Shown: positions 8,205-18,195 of the stretch, one piece after another | Layout: each line of letters starts with the position of its first letter | Numbering within the stretch: the first letter of the stretch is position 1 | Source: Streptomyces subrutilus | Lineage (GTDB): Bacteria; Actinomycetota; Actinomycetes; Streptomycetales; Streptomycetaceae | Direction of reading: 5' to 3' | Assembly: GCF_008704535.1 (NCBI RefSeq) | Contig: NZ_CP023701.1 | Location: 7,110,001-7,174,000, forward strand | Length of the DNA stretch: 64,000 bases | Notes under the pieces: generated by a model | Database searches by the model: none | The model's input: only the letters and a program-made list of their open reading frames with translations | What the model was told of the DNA's origin: nothing | Program-made: the position numbers and the translations under genes

Positions 8205-9167
8205 GTGAACGATGCTTTGACCGCGCTGCTCCAGGACGTGCGGGCACGTGGGGCCGTGTTTGATCAGTCAGCCCTCGTCCCGCCGTGGTCCCTGCGCTTT
8301 GCCGACCCCGGACCCCTGGGGGTGCTGACCATGCTCAGCGGCAACGCGTGGCTCCGCCCGGACGGCGGCGAACCAACGCCGCTGAACCGGGGCGATGTCG
8401 CGATCGTCGTGGGTCCCCAGCCCTACACGGTCGCCGACTCGCCCGACACCGCGCCCGTGGCGATCGTGGGCGAACACGGCATCTGCGCCATCCCCGGGGG
8501 CAGCCGGATCACGGCGGACGAGCTGGCCATGTGCGCCACCGGCACCACCACCGCCGAGACGATCCTGCTCAGGAGCTCCTACCCGGTGCGCGGGCGGGTC
8601 TCCGACCGCGTCCTCACCTCCCTGCCCCGCGTAGCCCTCGTACCCGCGGGTCCCGAACGGTCCCTGCCCCTGGCAATGATTGAAGCCGAGCTGCGCAAGG
8701 ACGCGCCGGGGCGCCAGGCCCTCCTCGACCGCTTGCTCGACACCTTGCTCATCACCACCCTCAGGGACTGGTTCGACCGCTCCGAAGCCGGTGCGCCGGC
8801 CTGGTACCGGGCGCACGGCGACCCGGCCGTCGGGCACGCCCTGAAACTCATCCATACCGAACCCGCCCGCCCCTGGACCGTCGCCTCCCTCGCCGCCGAG
8901 ACAGGCATGTCACGCGCACGCTTCGCCCTGCGCTTCGCCGACCTCGTCGGCCAGCCGCCCATGACCTACCTCACCGAGTGGCGCCTGTGCCGCGCCGCGG
9001 ACCTTCTCTCCGATACGGACGCGACACTCGACGCCATCGCCCGCCAGGTGGGCTACTCCAACGCCTACACCCTGAGCGTGGCCTTCAAGCGCGCCAGCGG
9101 CATCCGCCCGAGCGAACACCGCGCCGCCGCACGCAGCGTCCGGTCTCCAGCGCATGGCCCGCACTGA
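8205..9167 (+). CDS. AraC-family regulator with cupin-like sensor domain
   Basis: A 320-residue regulator. Residues about 1-190 are a cupin_6-type sensor (PPWSLRFADPGPLGVLTMLSGNAWL, then a P-L-N-x-GD-V-A turn). Residues about 205-305 carry the two AraC helix-turn-helix units, including WTVASLAAETGMSRARFALRF and a final IARQVGYSNAYTLSVAFKRA-type recognition segment. GTG at 8205 begins the frame. It is divergent from the NmrA-like gene, a common pairing in Streptomyces in which the regulator responds to a small molecule and controls the oxidoreductase (inference). Confidence 0.9.
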   Translation: MNDALTALLQDVRARGAVFDQSALVPPWSLRFADPGPLGVLTMLSGNAWLRPDGGEPTPLNRGDVAIVVGPQPYTVADSPDTAPVAIVGEHGICAIPGGSRITADELAMCATGTTTAETILLRSSYPVRGRVSDRVLTSLPRVALVPAGPERSLPLAMIEAELRKDAPGRQALLDRLLDTLLITTLRDWFDRSEAGAPAWYRAHGDPAVGHALKLIHTEPARPWTVASLAAETGMSRARFALRFADLVGQPPMTYLTEWRLCRAADLLSDTDATLDAIARQVGYSNAYTLSVAFKRASGIRPSEHRAAARSVRSPAHGPH

Positions 9168-9297
9168 TCGCCGTCTCCGCCCCCCCAAGCCCGGCGCCTA
9201 ACCTGCCCAGGCGACCGCGGTACGGACGTCCGTGCTGCTGCCGCTTGTTCGGGGGGCTCCGCCGCCCGAGGTATGGCGGCCGCGTTGACCCGTGCGG

Positions 9298-9612
9298 GCC
9301 GCGCTGTCGGGTGATCGTGTGCAGGGGCAGCGACGCGGGGCAGATGTCGAGCGCTTTTCGGTAGTTGCCCAGGCCGTGATAGAGGAGGGCGCCAAAGGGA
9401 TGGGAGGTGAAGCGGCCGGGTGTGGTGTCGGCCCGGCTGTACAGGTGCTCGGCGCGGGTGAGGGTGCGCAGGGCTGCGGTGTGGTCGTGGTGGGCCTGGA
9501 CCGCGGCGAGTCCGGCGGACGTGTAGGCCCGCACCCCGTGGGAGGCGCGGCAGGCCTGTTCGTCGGCGCGTTCGGCGAGCTGGAGGACGTGCCGGTGGCG
9601 TTGGTAGCCGAG
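9298..9612 (-). pseudogene. Remnant of a TPR-containing XRE-type regulator
   Basis: This minus-strand stretch reads as tetratricopeptide-like helices: RHRHVLQLAERADEQ, then AGLAAVQAHHDHTAALRTLT, AEHLYSRADTTPGRFTS, and FGALLYHGLGNYRKAL. The pattern resembles the C-terminal half of Streptomyces XRE/TPR regulators. No helix-turn-helix precedes it and the reading frame becomes unrelated Arg/Pro-rich sequence on both sides. It is best read as a decayed fragment. Exact ends are approximate. Confidence 0.5.
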
Positions 9613-11428
9613 GTACTGGATTGGGTGTGCGCGGCATGCGGACCCCTTGAGCGTGAACGACGAGATGGATCCGAACGCGGTCCGCCACCGGCCCCGCACG
9701 TGATCTGCATACCAGGGTGCGCGGGGCCGGTTCCAGAGCGGGAGTGCCCGCCCGACCGGGCCGCGCCCGCAAACCACCCGCAGAGGTGGCGCCGAAGGCT
9801 ACCGGCGCAGGGGCTCGGGTCCCCGAGCCACTGCGCCGGCCCGATCCGCATCCGCAAGCCGCGGCTCGTCCTTGTTCCCTGGGCAGGGCGTGTCCGGGCG
9901 GGGCACCTCCTGCCGCCAGCCGTCGTTCTGGTCGATGCGGACGGTCATCAGCTCGGCGGTTCCCATGACGCGTAGCGACCACGGCGTCCAAGACGCGCAG
10001 CCGATGGAAGGGGCTCAGCTGCCGTTGACGTGCGTACGAGGGGTCGCGTCGGGGAGCAGGGAGGAAGTGCCGTCGTTCCAGATGAAGCGCCAGCCTTCGC
10101 GGATCCGGATCCGGATCCGGATGCGGACACGGGGGTCCTTGTGGATGTTGCGGACGCATGCGGCACGGATTCGTGTTCGGCGATGGCCCGGATTGCTCGA
10201 CCCAGCCTGCCGACGCCGATCAGGGTGCTGCTGACGTGGCCCAGGTCTCCAGCATCGGGTTGCCGATCCCGACGATGCCGGCGTGCGCCGCCCCTGCGGG
10301 ATCAGAACGGTTCTCACCGCGGGTCCCGGCGTCCGGCCTGAGTGCGGGGCGGTGGCGGAAGCGTTCTTTCGTGTGTGAGGCCGTTTTCCGGGATTCGTAA
10401 ACTGACCCGTTTGGGGAATAAGGATATTGAAGAATCGCTCCTTCTCGTCCGCCGGTCGGGCCGACGATGCCACCGGACTTGAAGTTGTTGGTGTCATGCC
10501 GGGTTGACGTCGAGGCGGTGGCCAGATGAGCATTTCGTGCATCCTTCAACCGCTGTTGAGATGACGTTCGGAAAGTCGTATCCGGCGGAGGGTGCGGGCA
10601 TGAACGAGGACGTCGCTCGTGGAGTTGGCGTGCCGTCCAGCTCGGCGCCCTTCTTCAGTCACTGTGGACGTTCCTGGAACCAGGAACGTGCTGGAGGCCC
10701 TGATTTGATCGCGGTTCAGTGATCTGTGAGTACCGCAGGCGCGAGGGCTACCCACGCGCCCCGCCCAGCGCCGTCTCGCGCTCCGGCAAAACGCCGCGCT
10801 TTTGGCTGGTTGCAGCCATCGCAGACCGGAACGGGAACGCCTGGCCACGTCGTGTTCGCCGCCGGGACGGAGCGCCACCCACCTCGCCTGGCACGAAGCA
10901 GACAGCGACCCTGAATCGCTCGCCCATTCGGTAGAGGCATCCGGCACCCTTCAGATCTCGGTTGTCCGCCCGGCAGGAACATCTCCGTATCCCAGGCGGC
11001 AGCCGTATCATACGTCCGTAGAATTCACAGCTGCCGTATTTCGGACGGTGAATGGATAGCCGACCGCACGTCGCACCTTGAAACGCTACGGCCTGATCCC
11101 GGCTCTGCGCAGGCCAGTCACTGGCTGAGCTACACCCCTGAGAGGGAGCGGACGGCGTATCGCAGAAAAGGTGGGCACTTCGAGCGCTGGACCATTGCGC
11201 TCTGCACGCCACGCATTCGACAGCACAGTATGGGAAAGGCATATTCCGCCGACGAGAAGGCTCCGAGTCCCGCACTCAACAGCCGGATACGGAAGCCACA
11301 GAGCTGAGTCGTGTGCGAGGGCCGCAAGGCAGGACCGGTGGCTCCAGGCGCAGCTGAACCTCCATCCTTCGCCGTGGCTACGACTCTCGGCGACCTGGTT
11401 GATCTCTCTTCTCCGGGAGGCGTTCTCC
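9613..11428. other. Long non-coding or decayed region before the terpene genes
   Basis: About 1.8 kb without a gene I can support. It includes a short GGATCC-type tandem repeat near 10100-10126 and an AT-richer patch around 10385-10440. A 55-codon minus-strand frame ending near 9800 starts with plausible codons (MTVRIDQNDGWRQEVPRPD) but has no recognised family. The promoter of the terpene genes should lie at its right end, but no convincing -35/-10 pair is visible. Confidence 0.5.
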
Positions 11429-12520
11429 ATGACCGTCCTGGCCACGCCGTGTGCCCCTCTTGAACCCGAAACCGTGCCCGCGACCATCGAGACCATGCTG
11501 TACGAGTTCCTCGACGGGCAGGTCCGCGCCGCCGCCGACCTCCCTGAACTCGCCCTGTTCACGGACCTTTTGCGCACCATGATCGCAGCGGGCGGGAAAC
11601 GGATCCGGCCCGTGCTGTGCCTGGTGGGCTGGCAGGCCGCAAGCGACCTGGCACCCCCGCCGGCGGTCTGGCGGGTGGCGGCCTCGCTGGAGCTGTTCCA
11701 CCTGTTCGCCCTGATCCACGACGACATCATGGACGCCTCACCCACCCGCCGCGGCAAGCCCACCGCCCACCACCGCCTCGCCACCCACCACGCCGGCCGG
11801 CCCGACGCCGACACCCTCGGCACCAACGCCGCGATCCTCCTGGGCGACCTCGCACTCGGCTGGTCCTACGAGCTCCTGCACACCTCCCACCCCAGCCCGA
11901 CCACCGAACACGCCAGCCGCGCCTGGCCCCTGCTGAACGCCCTGCGCACCGAAACCCTCGTCGGCCAGTACCTCGACCTCCTGGCCTCCGGACCAACCCC
12001 CACCACCCTCCCCACCGTCAGCGCGGCCTGCCGCGTGATCCGCTACAAGACCACCAAATACACCTGCGAACGTCCCCTGCACCTCGGTGCGCACCTCGCC
12101 GGAGCCGGCCCGGACGTGCTCGCCGCGCTCTCGGCCTACGCGCTGCCGCTGGGCGAGGCATTCCAGCTCCGCGACGACCTGCTCGGCGTGTACGGAGCAC
12201 CGGAGCGCACCGGGAAGTCCGTCATGGATGACTTCCGGGAAGGCAAGCAGACCGTGCTCGCCGCCACCGCTCTGGCGCGTGCCACCCCGGCACAGGCTCA
12301 CACCCTGCACGCCGGCCTCGGTAACCCGTACCTGACCTGCGCCGAAGCGGCACGGATGCGCCAGATCATCACCGACACCGGAGCTCAGGCCACCGTCGAG
12401 AACCTGATCACCGAACGGTACGAGCAGGCCTTGGCCGTCCTCGACCACGCACCGCTGCGGCCTCCGGCCGTCGCCTTCCTGCGGACGATGGCCGCTGCGG
12501 TGGCCACCCGTACCTCCTGA
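11429..12520 (+). CDS. Polyprenyl diphosphate synthase
   Basis: A 363-residue trans-isoprenyl diphosphate synthase, which condenses isopentenyl diphosphate with allylic diphosphates to give GPP, FPP or GGPP. It has GGKRIRPVL near residue 55, the first Asp-rich motif DDIMD at 98-102 followed by RRGKPT, and the second DDLLG at 249-253 preceded by FQLR. ATG at 11429 has a GGGAGG site 8 bases upstream; a longer in-frame extension upstream is not credible. It is followed 47 bases later by a terpene synthase, so it probably makes that enzyme's substrate. Chain length is not certain from the residues; a diterpene precursor (GGPP) is a reasonable guess. Confidence 0.93.
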   Translation: MTVLATPCAPLEPETVPATIETMLYEFLDGQVRAAADLPELALFTDLLRTMIAAGGKRIRPVLCLVGWQAASDLAPPPAVWRVAASLELFHLFALIHDDIMDASPTRRGKPTAHHRLATHHAGRPDADTLGTNAAILLGDLALGWSYELLHTSHPSPTTEHASRAWPLLNALRTETLVGQYLDLLASGPTPTTLPTVSAACRVIRYKTTKYTCERPLHLGAHLAGAGPDVLAALSAYALPLGEAFQLRDDLLGVYGAPERTGKSVMDDFREGKQTVLAATALARATPAQAHTLHAGLGNPYLTCAEAARMRQIITDTGAQATVENLITERYEQALAVLDHAPLRPPAVAFLRTMAAAVATRTS

Positions 12521-12567
12521 GGCCGGGAGCCCAGCCCATCCCTTCCGCACTACCGACGGAGAACGCC

Positions 12568-13662
12568 ATGCACACGATCCCGGACCCGAGCGCACCGAAC
12601 CTGCTGCGGCTGCCGCCGCTGTACTGCCCCATCGACGCCGCGATTCACCCCGAGTACGACAGCATCGAACGCGACTCCCGGGCCTGGATGGACCGCTACC
12701 ACCTCTACACCAGCGACATCGACCGGGCCTGGGTCATCGCACGACACTACGCGGAGGCCATGGCCCGCATCTATCCCGAAGGCCTCACCGACCGCGTCGC
12801 GCTCACCGCGCGATGGCTGCACTGGATCTTCTACGTCGACGACGTCCGCATGGAAACCGCCGTCAACGTCACCAAGCTCGCCTCGGCGATCAGCCTCACC
12901 AGCCACCTCCTCCGCGTCATGGAGTCCCCGGCCACCGAACCGACGGCGGAACAGACCGGACCGGTCGCCGCGCTGCAGTCCCTCATGGCCTCGGTCCAAG
13001 CCGTCGCCACCCCGACCCAGCTGCACCGGTTCGTCGAGGCCCACCGCAAGTGGTTCCACGCCATCCTGTGGGGGATGGCCGCCCCCACCCCCGCCAGCCT
13101 GGACGAGTTCCTGCACCTGCGGATGCTCAACGCCGGCGGCGCCGCCAGCCTGTCCTGGTCGGAGATCACCACCGGCGAGGAGATCCCCGGGGACGAATTC
13201 CATTCACCCGCCATGCGCGCACTCCAGGAGTCGTCATTCCTGATGATGGCCCTCGACAACGATCTCCTCTCCTACAACCGCGAAAGCCTCATCGACGGAA
13301 CCCACATCAACATCGTGATGGTGCTCGCCCGGCTGAACGACTGCCCGCCCGAACAAGCCCTCCACCAGGCCGTGGCCATGCGAGACCGCCTGACGACACT
13401 GTTCCTACGCCTCCGTGAGCAGGAATTCCCCAGGCTGAGCGCCCCCGCGAAGGCCTACGTCGCGGACCTCGACTACGCCATCCGCTCCAACCTCGACTGG
13501 GGATCCAACTCCGCCCGCTACACCGCCGTAACCCCCCGCACCCAGCTCCCACCCAGCAACCCCGCCCCCATCCCGCTGACCCTCACCGACCACCCCAGCG
13601 ACCCCAGCACCGAACCCCTGCCCTGCCCCTCGATCGCCTGGTGGTGGCAACAACTACGCTGA
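12568..13662 (+). CDS. Class I terpene synthase (cyclase)
   Basis: A 364-residue bacterial class I terpene cyclase. All motifs are present: the metal-binding DDVRME at 91-96 (a DDxxxE variant), the NSE triad NDLLSYNRE at 231-239 that binds the other magnesium ions, and the C-terminal RY pair at 317-318 that contacts diphosphate. The C-terminal 40 residues are Pro-rich and dispensable looking. ATG at 12568 follows CGACGGAGAACGCC. It is in one operon with the prenyl synthase. Such pairs in Streptomyces often make diterpenes (CotB1/CotB2-type arrangement), but the product cannot be predicted here. No P450 follows, so tailoring genes would have to be elsewhere. Confidence 0.93.
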   Translation: MHTIPDPSAPNLLRLPPLYCPIDAAIHPEYDSIERDSRAWMDRYHLYTSDIDRAWVIARHYAEAMARIYPEGLTDRVALTARWLHWIFYVDDVRMETAVNVTKLASAISLTSHLLRVMESPATEPTAEQTGPVAALQSLMASVQAVATPTQLHRFVEAHRKWFHAILWGMAAPTPASLDEFLHLRMLNAGGAASLSWSEITTGEEIPGDEFHSPAMRALQESSFLMMALDNDLLSYNRESLIDGTHINIVMVLARLNDCPPEQALHQAVAMRDRLTTLFLRLREQEFPRLSAPAKAYVADLDYAIRSNLDWGSNSARYTAVTPRTQLPPSNPAPIPLTLTDHPSDPSTEPLPCPSIAWWWQQLR

Positions 13663-13702
13663 CCCGCCCCCTTGACCTCGACCATCTCCTGCGACCGGCG
13701 CA

Positions 13703-13737
13703 CCGCGGCCCGGTGGCTCAGCGCCACCGGGCCGCGG
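13703..13737 (+). terminator. 15-bp hairpin between convergent genes
   Basis: CCGCGGCCCGGTGGC (13703-13717) pairs perfectly with 13723-13737 over a 5-base loop. It lies 40 bases after the terpene synthase stop and about 110 bases before the end of the convergent UbiB-like gene, so it is a likely factor-independent terminator for the terpene operon. Confidence 0.8.
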
Positions 13738-13844
13738 ACGTCCCCCTTTGGGTGTCCACCGCGCCGTGCTCCCGCCCCGGTCCGCCGAAGCCGGTCGCGG
13801 AGAACGACCTGGCTCGTCCGGCAACCAGGCACGGATCGGCCCTC

Positions 13845-15416
13845 CTACTGCCCAGCGTGCGTCCGGCGCCACCACAAGATCGCCATGGTGAGCAGTGCCG
13901 CGTCGCGAAGCCGGCGGGCGGCACCTGCCGCCAGCGTCACTGCGGCAGCCTCACCCCGCTGCGGGGCGACGTTCACGCCCGTCCGGTGTTCGGCGAGATC
14001 ACGGATGATCCCCCGTAGCTGCTGGGGCGTCCGCACGCTGTCCTCGATGCCCTCCAAGAGGGCATGGACGGCCTGCGGGCCTGACACATACCTCATGGCG
14101 TGGCCTTCGACGATGGAGAGCAGTTCCTCCCCGAACACGTCGAGGAGGGACAGCTCGGGGCTCAGGTACCGGATGGAACCCTCGATGTTGGCGAAGGACT
14201 TGCCGAGAACGGCGATCATCGGGCTGGTCTTGATCCCGCGCTTCGTCGAGTGCTCAAGGACCGACGTCAGCGTGAGACCGAAGTCGAGGTCTTCCAGGGA
14301 AGCATCCGCGACCTTCGGGACGAGAGCCACCATGTCCGCCCGGAAGCCGCTGACCTGCGCCCACGGTGTGGCATCCCCGAGCTCGATCCACGCCTGGGCG
14401 AGAGCGGCACCGTCGTTCTGTGCGACGCTGAGGAGAACCCGCAGGATATGGGTGCCCAGGGAGCGGTCTATTCGTCCGACCATGCCCCAGTCGATCAGAT
14501 GGGCGGGCGACCCCGGCTGGACGAAGATGTTCCCCGGGTGGGGATCGGCGTGGAACCAGCCGTCGAGGAAGTAGCCGCGGTACATGAAGGCGAGCAGGTC
14601 ACGGCCGATGTGCAGCCGCTCCTGAAGGGGGAACGACGCCGGGTCCGCCTCTCGGATGGAACAGCCCGGGGCCAGCGTCTGGACCAGCACCCGGGGGGTG
14701 GCCCGCAGGACCTCCGGTACCGCGATGTGCTTGAAGCCGGCCGCGGCCTTGCGGGCGGTCTTCATGTTCCGCGCCTCCACGACGAAGTCCAGCTCCGGGC
14801 GCATCGCATCGAACAGAACGGCCAGCATCGCCTCGAAGTCGATCACCGCGTTCAGCCGCGGCGCACGCCGCCCGGCGAAACGAGCCAGGCTGCTCAGCAG
14901 CTTCATGTCGGCGTCCATCACCTCGCGGACACCCTGGCGCTGGATCTTCACCGCCGCCGGAGTCCCATCCGCCAAAACCGCCCGGTAGACCTGCGCAAGG
15001 GAGGCCGTACCGATCGGATGATCCGTGTCGATGTCACGGAACCCCGCAGGCCAGTCCGCCCCCAGCTCTCCGGCCAACACCGGCTCGAACTCCGCGAACG
15101 GGCTGGGCGCCACATGGTCGTGCAGCTTCTGGAACTCCTCGACCATGGCCGCGGACACCATGTCCGGCCTGGTCGACAGCATCTGCCCCACCTTGATGTA
15201 CAGCGGCCCCAGATCCTCCAGCGCCCGCCGCACCGCCCGCGCCCGTACGACTGCCGCATCGCCGCCTCCACGGCGGCCGCCTGCGGTGCGCTCGGCCTCC
15301 TCAGCAGCCAAGCGCCCCACCGTTTTGATGATCTTCCCAGCCCGACGACGGTTGGTACCTATGAGTAACTCCCAAGGACGTGAGGAGAACCTCTCGGCCC
15401 TTGAGAGTGACAGCAC
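13845..15416 (-). CDS. ABC1/UbiB-family atypical kinase
   Basis: A protein of about 523 residues in the ABC1/AarF/UbiB family of atypical protein-kinase-like ATPases, linked to isoprenoid-quinone metabolism in other organisms. Family landmarks are LGPLYIKVGQMLSTRPDM (the KxGQ motif), IGTASLAQVYRA, an AVKIQ lysine, GWFHADPHPGNI (catalytic-loop region) and LIDWGMVG (metal-binding DFG-like position). A hydrophobic segment near the C-terminus fits the usual membrane anchor. The start is uncertain: GTG at 15416 is the nearest sensible codon; the frame stays open to 15752. It is convergent with the terpene genes. A role in prenyl-lipid metabolism would fit but is not shown. Confidence 0.85.
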   Translation of the reverse strand: MLSLSRAERFSSRPWELLIGTNRRRAGKIIKTVGRLAAEEAERTAGGRRGGGDAAVVRARAVRRALEDLGPLYIKVGQMLSTRPDMVSAAMVEEFQKLHDHVAPSPFAEFEPVLAGELGADWPAGFRDIDTDHPIGTASLAQVYRAVLADGTPAAVKIQRQGVREVMDADMKLLSSLARFAGRRAPRLNAVIDFEAMLAVLFDAMRPELDFVVEARNMKTARKAAAGFKHIAVPEVLRATPRVLVQTLAPGCSIREADPASFPLQERLHIGRDLLAFMYRGYFLDGWFHADPHPGNIFVQPGSPAHLIDWGMVGRIDRSLGTHILRVLLSVAQNDGAALAQAWIELGDATPWAQVSGFRADMVALVPKVADASLEDLDFGLTLTSVLEHSTKRGIKTSPMIAVLGKSFANIEGSIRYLSPELSLLDVFGEELLSIVEGHAMRYVSGPQAVHALLEGIEDSVRTPQQLRGIIRDLAEHRTGVNVAPQRGEAAAVTLAAGAARRLRDAALLTMAILWWRRTHAGQ

Positions 15417-15789
15417 CGCCAGGGTGGTGCGCAGTAGGCACCAAGCCGGCGTGCGAACGACGACACGCCCGTGCGCGGCGCCCCCCAGCCCCCTGCCGCG
15501 CTCTTGACGTGACACGGAGATCTCACGCCATGAGATCCCTGCCAGTGCCCAGGAGGAGATCCACCCGCCTCGGCACGTACCTGGCGGAGTTGACACGGCG
15601 CCGAATTCAGCCTCGGCGCACCTGGGCCGCCGGGCTCCCACGACACGCCCTGCGAAGCGGGGCCGCGGAGGTCCAGGCGCTGAGCCGCGCAGTCGCGGTC
15701 TGCCAGAACCTGGCTCAGCGGGGGCGGAGACTTTGGCAAGGACCAGGCCCACGACACCCTGGCAGTGTCAGGCCTGCCGGCTGCAGCCC
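15417..15789. other. Gap with no supported gene
   Basis: About 370 bases upstream of the UbiB-like kinase. It should hold that gene's promoter. No conserved coding signal was seen on either strand. Confidence 0.45.
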
Positions 15790-16065
15790 GGAGGCATCGA
15801 AGTGGTGTCCGCCGTGGTTGCCCTCTTCGACGGCGGCCACCTGGCCTTCGAGGGCCTTCTCCCGGATGTAGTTGCGCTCGATGTGCCCGGCGACGGCGAG
15901 GACGGCGAAGAACATGGCGCCCATGCCGCCCGGGTCGTAGATGCCGGTGAGCGGGCTGGTGAGGAGTTCGAGCTGGATGCCGCCGGCTTGGAGCTCGGCG
16001 GCCAGCGTCATCAGCTCGGCCGCGTTGCGCGCGAGGCGCTTGAGCTCGTGGACAAGAAGACCGGA
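15790..16065 (-). pseudogene. Serine recombinase (resolvase/invertase) fragment
   Basis: About 92 residues match the second half of a serine-recombinase catalytic domain: VHELKRLARNAAELMTLAAE, then GIQLELLTSPL, and GGMGAMFFAVLAVAGHIERN followed by YIREKALEGQVAA. The N-terminal part with the nucleophilic serine is missing, as is the C-terminal helix-turn-helix, which breaks off after HGGHHFDAS. It sits right at the 3' end of the catalase remnant and is separated from it by a hairpin. It may be a leftover of an older transposon. Confidence 0.8.
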
Positions 16066-16095
16066 CGACACCGCAGCCGGCAAGAAGACAGCGAG

Positions 16096-16138
16096 ACTGG
16101 CGTACCGCGCCCACGGTTCGTGGACGCGGTACGCCAGT
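16096..16138. terminator. 14-bp hairpin at the 3' end of the catalase remnant
   Basis: ACTGGCGTACCGCG (16096-16109) pairs with 16125-16138 across a 15-base loop. It lies just after the end of catalase homology on the minus strand and could be that gene's original terminator. Confidence 0.65.
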
Positions 16139-16140
16139 GT

Positions 16141-18110
16141 GGAGGCCAGATGCCTGCGGGGAAGCGTTCCCAGACGCGGTGCGCGCCCAGCAGCTGGGCG
16201 ACCTGCTCCAGAGTGCTGCTGCCGGTTTCGCTGTGCACGACACCGGGGGCGTCGGCGGGGATCCCAGCGGGCGACAGGATGGTGTCGGCGCCCGCCCACA
16301 GCCCGATCGCCTTTCCGTGGCGGAAGGCTTCGGCCAGGAGCAGGACGAGCCTTGGGTCGGCGGCGGACGGGGCTGCGTCTGCGGCCTGGGCGTCGCGTGC
16401 GCCGTAGGCGTCGGCACCCCGCCCGGGAACGCCGGCCACGAGGAGCGCGTCGAACTCGATGGAGCGGGCGGTGGCGAAGGTCCGCTGGACGGTGATCGAC
16501 TCGCCGCCGGCAGCGATCGTGCCGCCGGCGGGGGCGACGACGAGGGGAACCATCCCCGCGTCCAGGACCGCCTGGCGTACGGACCTGATGCCGTCCAGAT
16601 CGGTGGCGGAGTCGGTCACGATGCCGATGACGCGCCCGTCCGAGGGCCAGGTCCCGCCGAGCTGGGAGAGCGCGAGGCTGGGCTCGGGGTCGAGGAGCCG
16701 GCTGGGGGCGGCCGGGGCGGGCAGGCTGAGTCCGGCGGCGACCCGGTCGCTGAGCTGCGGGTCGATGTTGGCCAGGATCGCCAGCGCCCTTTCCTTGATC
16801 GCCTGTTCGTAGCACTTGCCGAGCTCGAAGGTGTAGGCGGCGATGATGTGCTCGCGCTCCGGCGGGGTCATGCTGAGCCAGAACAGGCGCGGCTGGCGGA
16901 AGTGGTCGTCGAAGGAGGCCAGGGCCTCGCGGACCTTGCGGCTTTCCGCGACGTGGGCGGGTACCTCGATGAACGCTCCGGCGTCCGCCCCGGCGAGGAA
17001 GGGGCAGCCGCCGTCGAGGCTGTTGGGCCGGTAGGGGGCGACGCCGCGGTGCACGGCGGTCTGGTGCATGCCGTCCCGGAGCATGTCGTTGACCGGGGCG
17101 TGGGTGCGGTTGATGGGGAGCTGCCCGAAGTTGGGGCCGCCGAGACGGGTGAGCTGGGTGTCGAGGTAGGAGAAGAGCCGGCCCTGGAGGAGCGGGTCGT
17201 CGGTGACGTCGATGCCGGGCACGAGGTGGCCGACGTGGAAGGCGACCTGCTCGGTCTCTGCGAAGTAGTTCGACGGGTTGGCGTTCAGCGTCAGCAACCC
17301 GATCGGCTGCACCGGCGCGAGTTCCTCGGGAACGAGCTTCGTCGGGTCGAGGAGGTCGATGCCCGCGAAGGTCTGCTCCGGGGTGTCGGGGAACGTCTGG
17401 ATGCCCAGTTCCCACTGCGGGAAGGCGCCGGCCTCGATGGCGTCGGCGAGGTCGCGCCGGTGGAAGTCGGGGTCGACCCCTGCAGCGATCTGCGCCTCTT
17501 CCCAGACCAGGGAGTGCACGCCGAGCTTGGGCTTCCAGTGGAACTTCACGAGCGTGCCGTCGCCCTCGGCGTTGACCAGGCGGAAGGTGTGGACGCCGAA
17601 GCCCTCCATCGTCCGGTAGGAGCGGGGGATGCCGCGGTCGGACATGTTCCACAGGGTGTGGTGGGTGGCCTCGGTGTGCAGGGACACGAAGTCCCAGAAC
17701 GTGTCGTGCGCGCTCTGCGCCTGCGGGATCTCGCGGTCGGGGTGCGGCTTGCCGGCGTGGATGACGTCGGGGAACTTGATCGCGTCCTGGATGAAGAAGA
17801 CCGGGATGTTGTTGCCCACCAGGTCGAAGACGCCCTCGTCCGTGTAGAACTTCGTCGCGAAGCCCCGGGTGTCGCGGACAGTGTCCGCGGATCCGCGTGA
17901 GCCGAGCACCGTGGAGAACCGGACGAACACGGGCGTCTCGGCGTCCTTGGCCAGGAACGCCGCCTTGGTGACGCCGGTCGCCGTGCCGTACCCCTGGAAG
18001 ACGCCGTGTGCGGCCGCCCCGCGGGCGTGGACCACGCGCTCCGGGATCCGCTCGTGATCGAAGTGCATGATCTTCTCGCGCAGGTGATGGCCCTCGGGGA
18101 GGATCCGACC
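16141..18110 (-). pseudogene. katE: Large-subunit catalase (KatE/HPII type), 5' end lost to Tn3
   Basis: About 650 residues of a large, clade II monofunctional haem catalase. Visible are REKIMHFDHERIPERVVHARG with the catalytic His, DLVGNNIPVFFIQDAIKFPD with the catalytic Asn, and RLFSYLDTQLTRLGGPNF with the haem-ligand Tyr. The C-terminal DJ-1/class I amidotransferase-like domain follows (VIGIVTDSATDLDGIRSV...). The normal first 80 or so residues are absent: just upstream of HHLREKI the sequence becomes the end of a Tn3-family element. The C-terminus runs past HRVWERFPAGI without the expected stop. With no native start it is probably not made. Confidence 0.9.
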
Positions 18111-18150
18111 GGGTTTTGGCGGTAGAACCGCGATCTTGATACCGGTTCGG
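18111..18150. repeat. Probable terminal inverted repeat of the Tn3-family element
   Basis: GACCGGGTTTTGGCGGTAGA and the bases after it (18107-18145) separate the catalase remnant from the transposase start at 18196. Position and sequence style fit a Tn3-family terminal repeat. The partner end is not found because the other side of the transposon is lost to an IS3 insertion, so this remains an inference. Confidence 0.45.
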
Positions 18151-18195
18151 TGACTGGGGCTGTATCGCCTGGTCAGCAGCCCTACGTTCCGGTTC

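Noticed and set aside
10095..10130. GGATCC-type tandem repeats
   Set aside because: Only about four units, no array structure, no neighbouring gene or spacer pattern; simple low-complexity sequence.
10015..10542. 175-codon minus-strand frame rich in Arg-Ile repeats
   Set aside because: The repeats come from the GGATCC-type tandem DNA; no conserved domain.
11087..11142. Reverse strand reads like the 5' half of a tRNA (GGGGTGTAGCTCAGCCAG...)
   Set aside because: The acceptor stem has no 3' partner, the anticodon and T arms do not fold normally, and no CCA-side sequence follows. At best a truncated tRNA copy.
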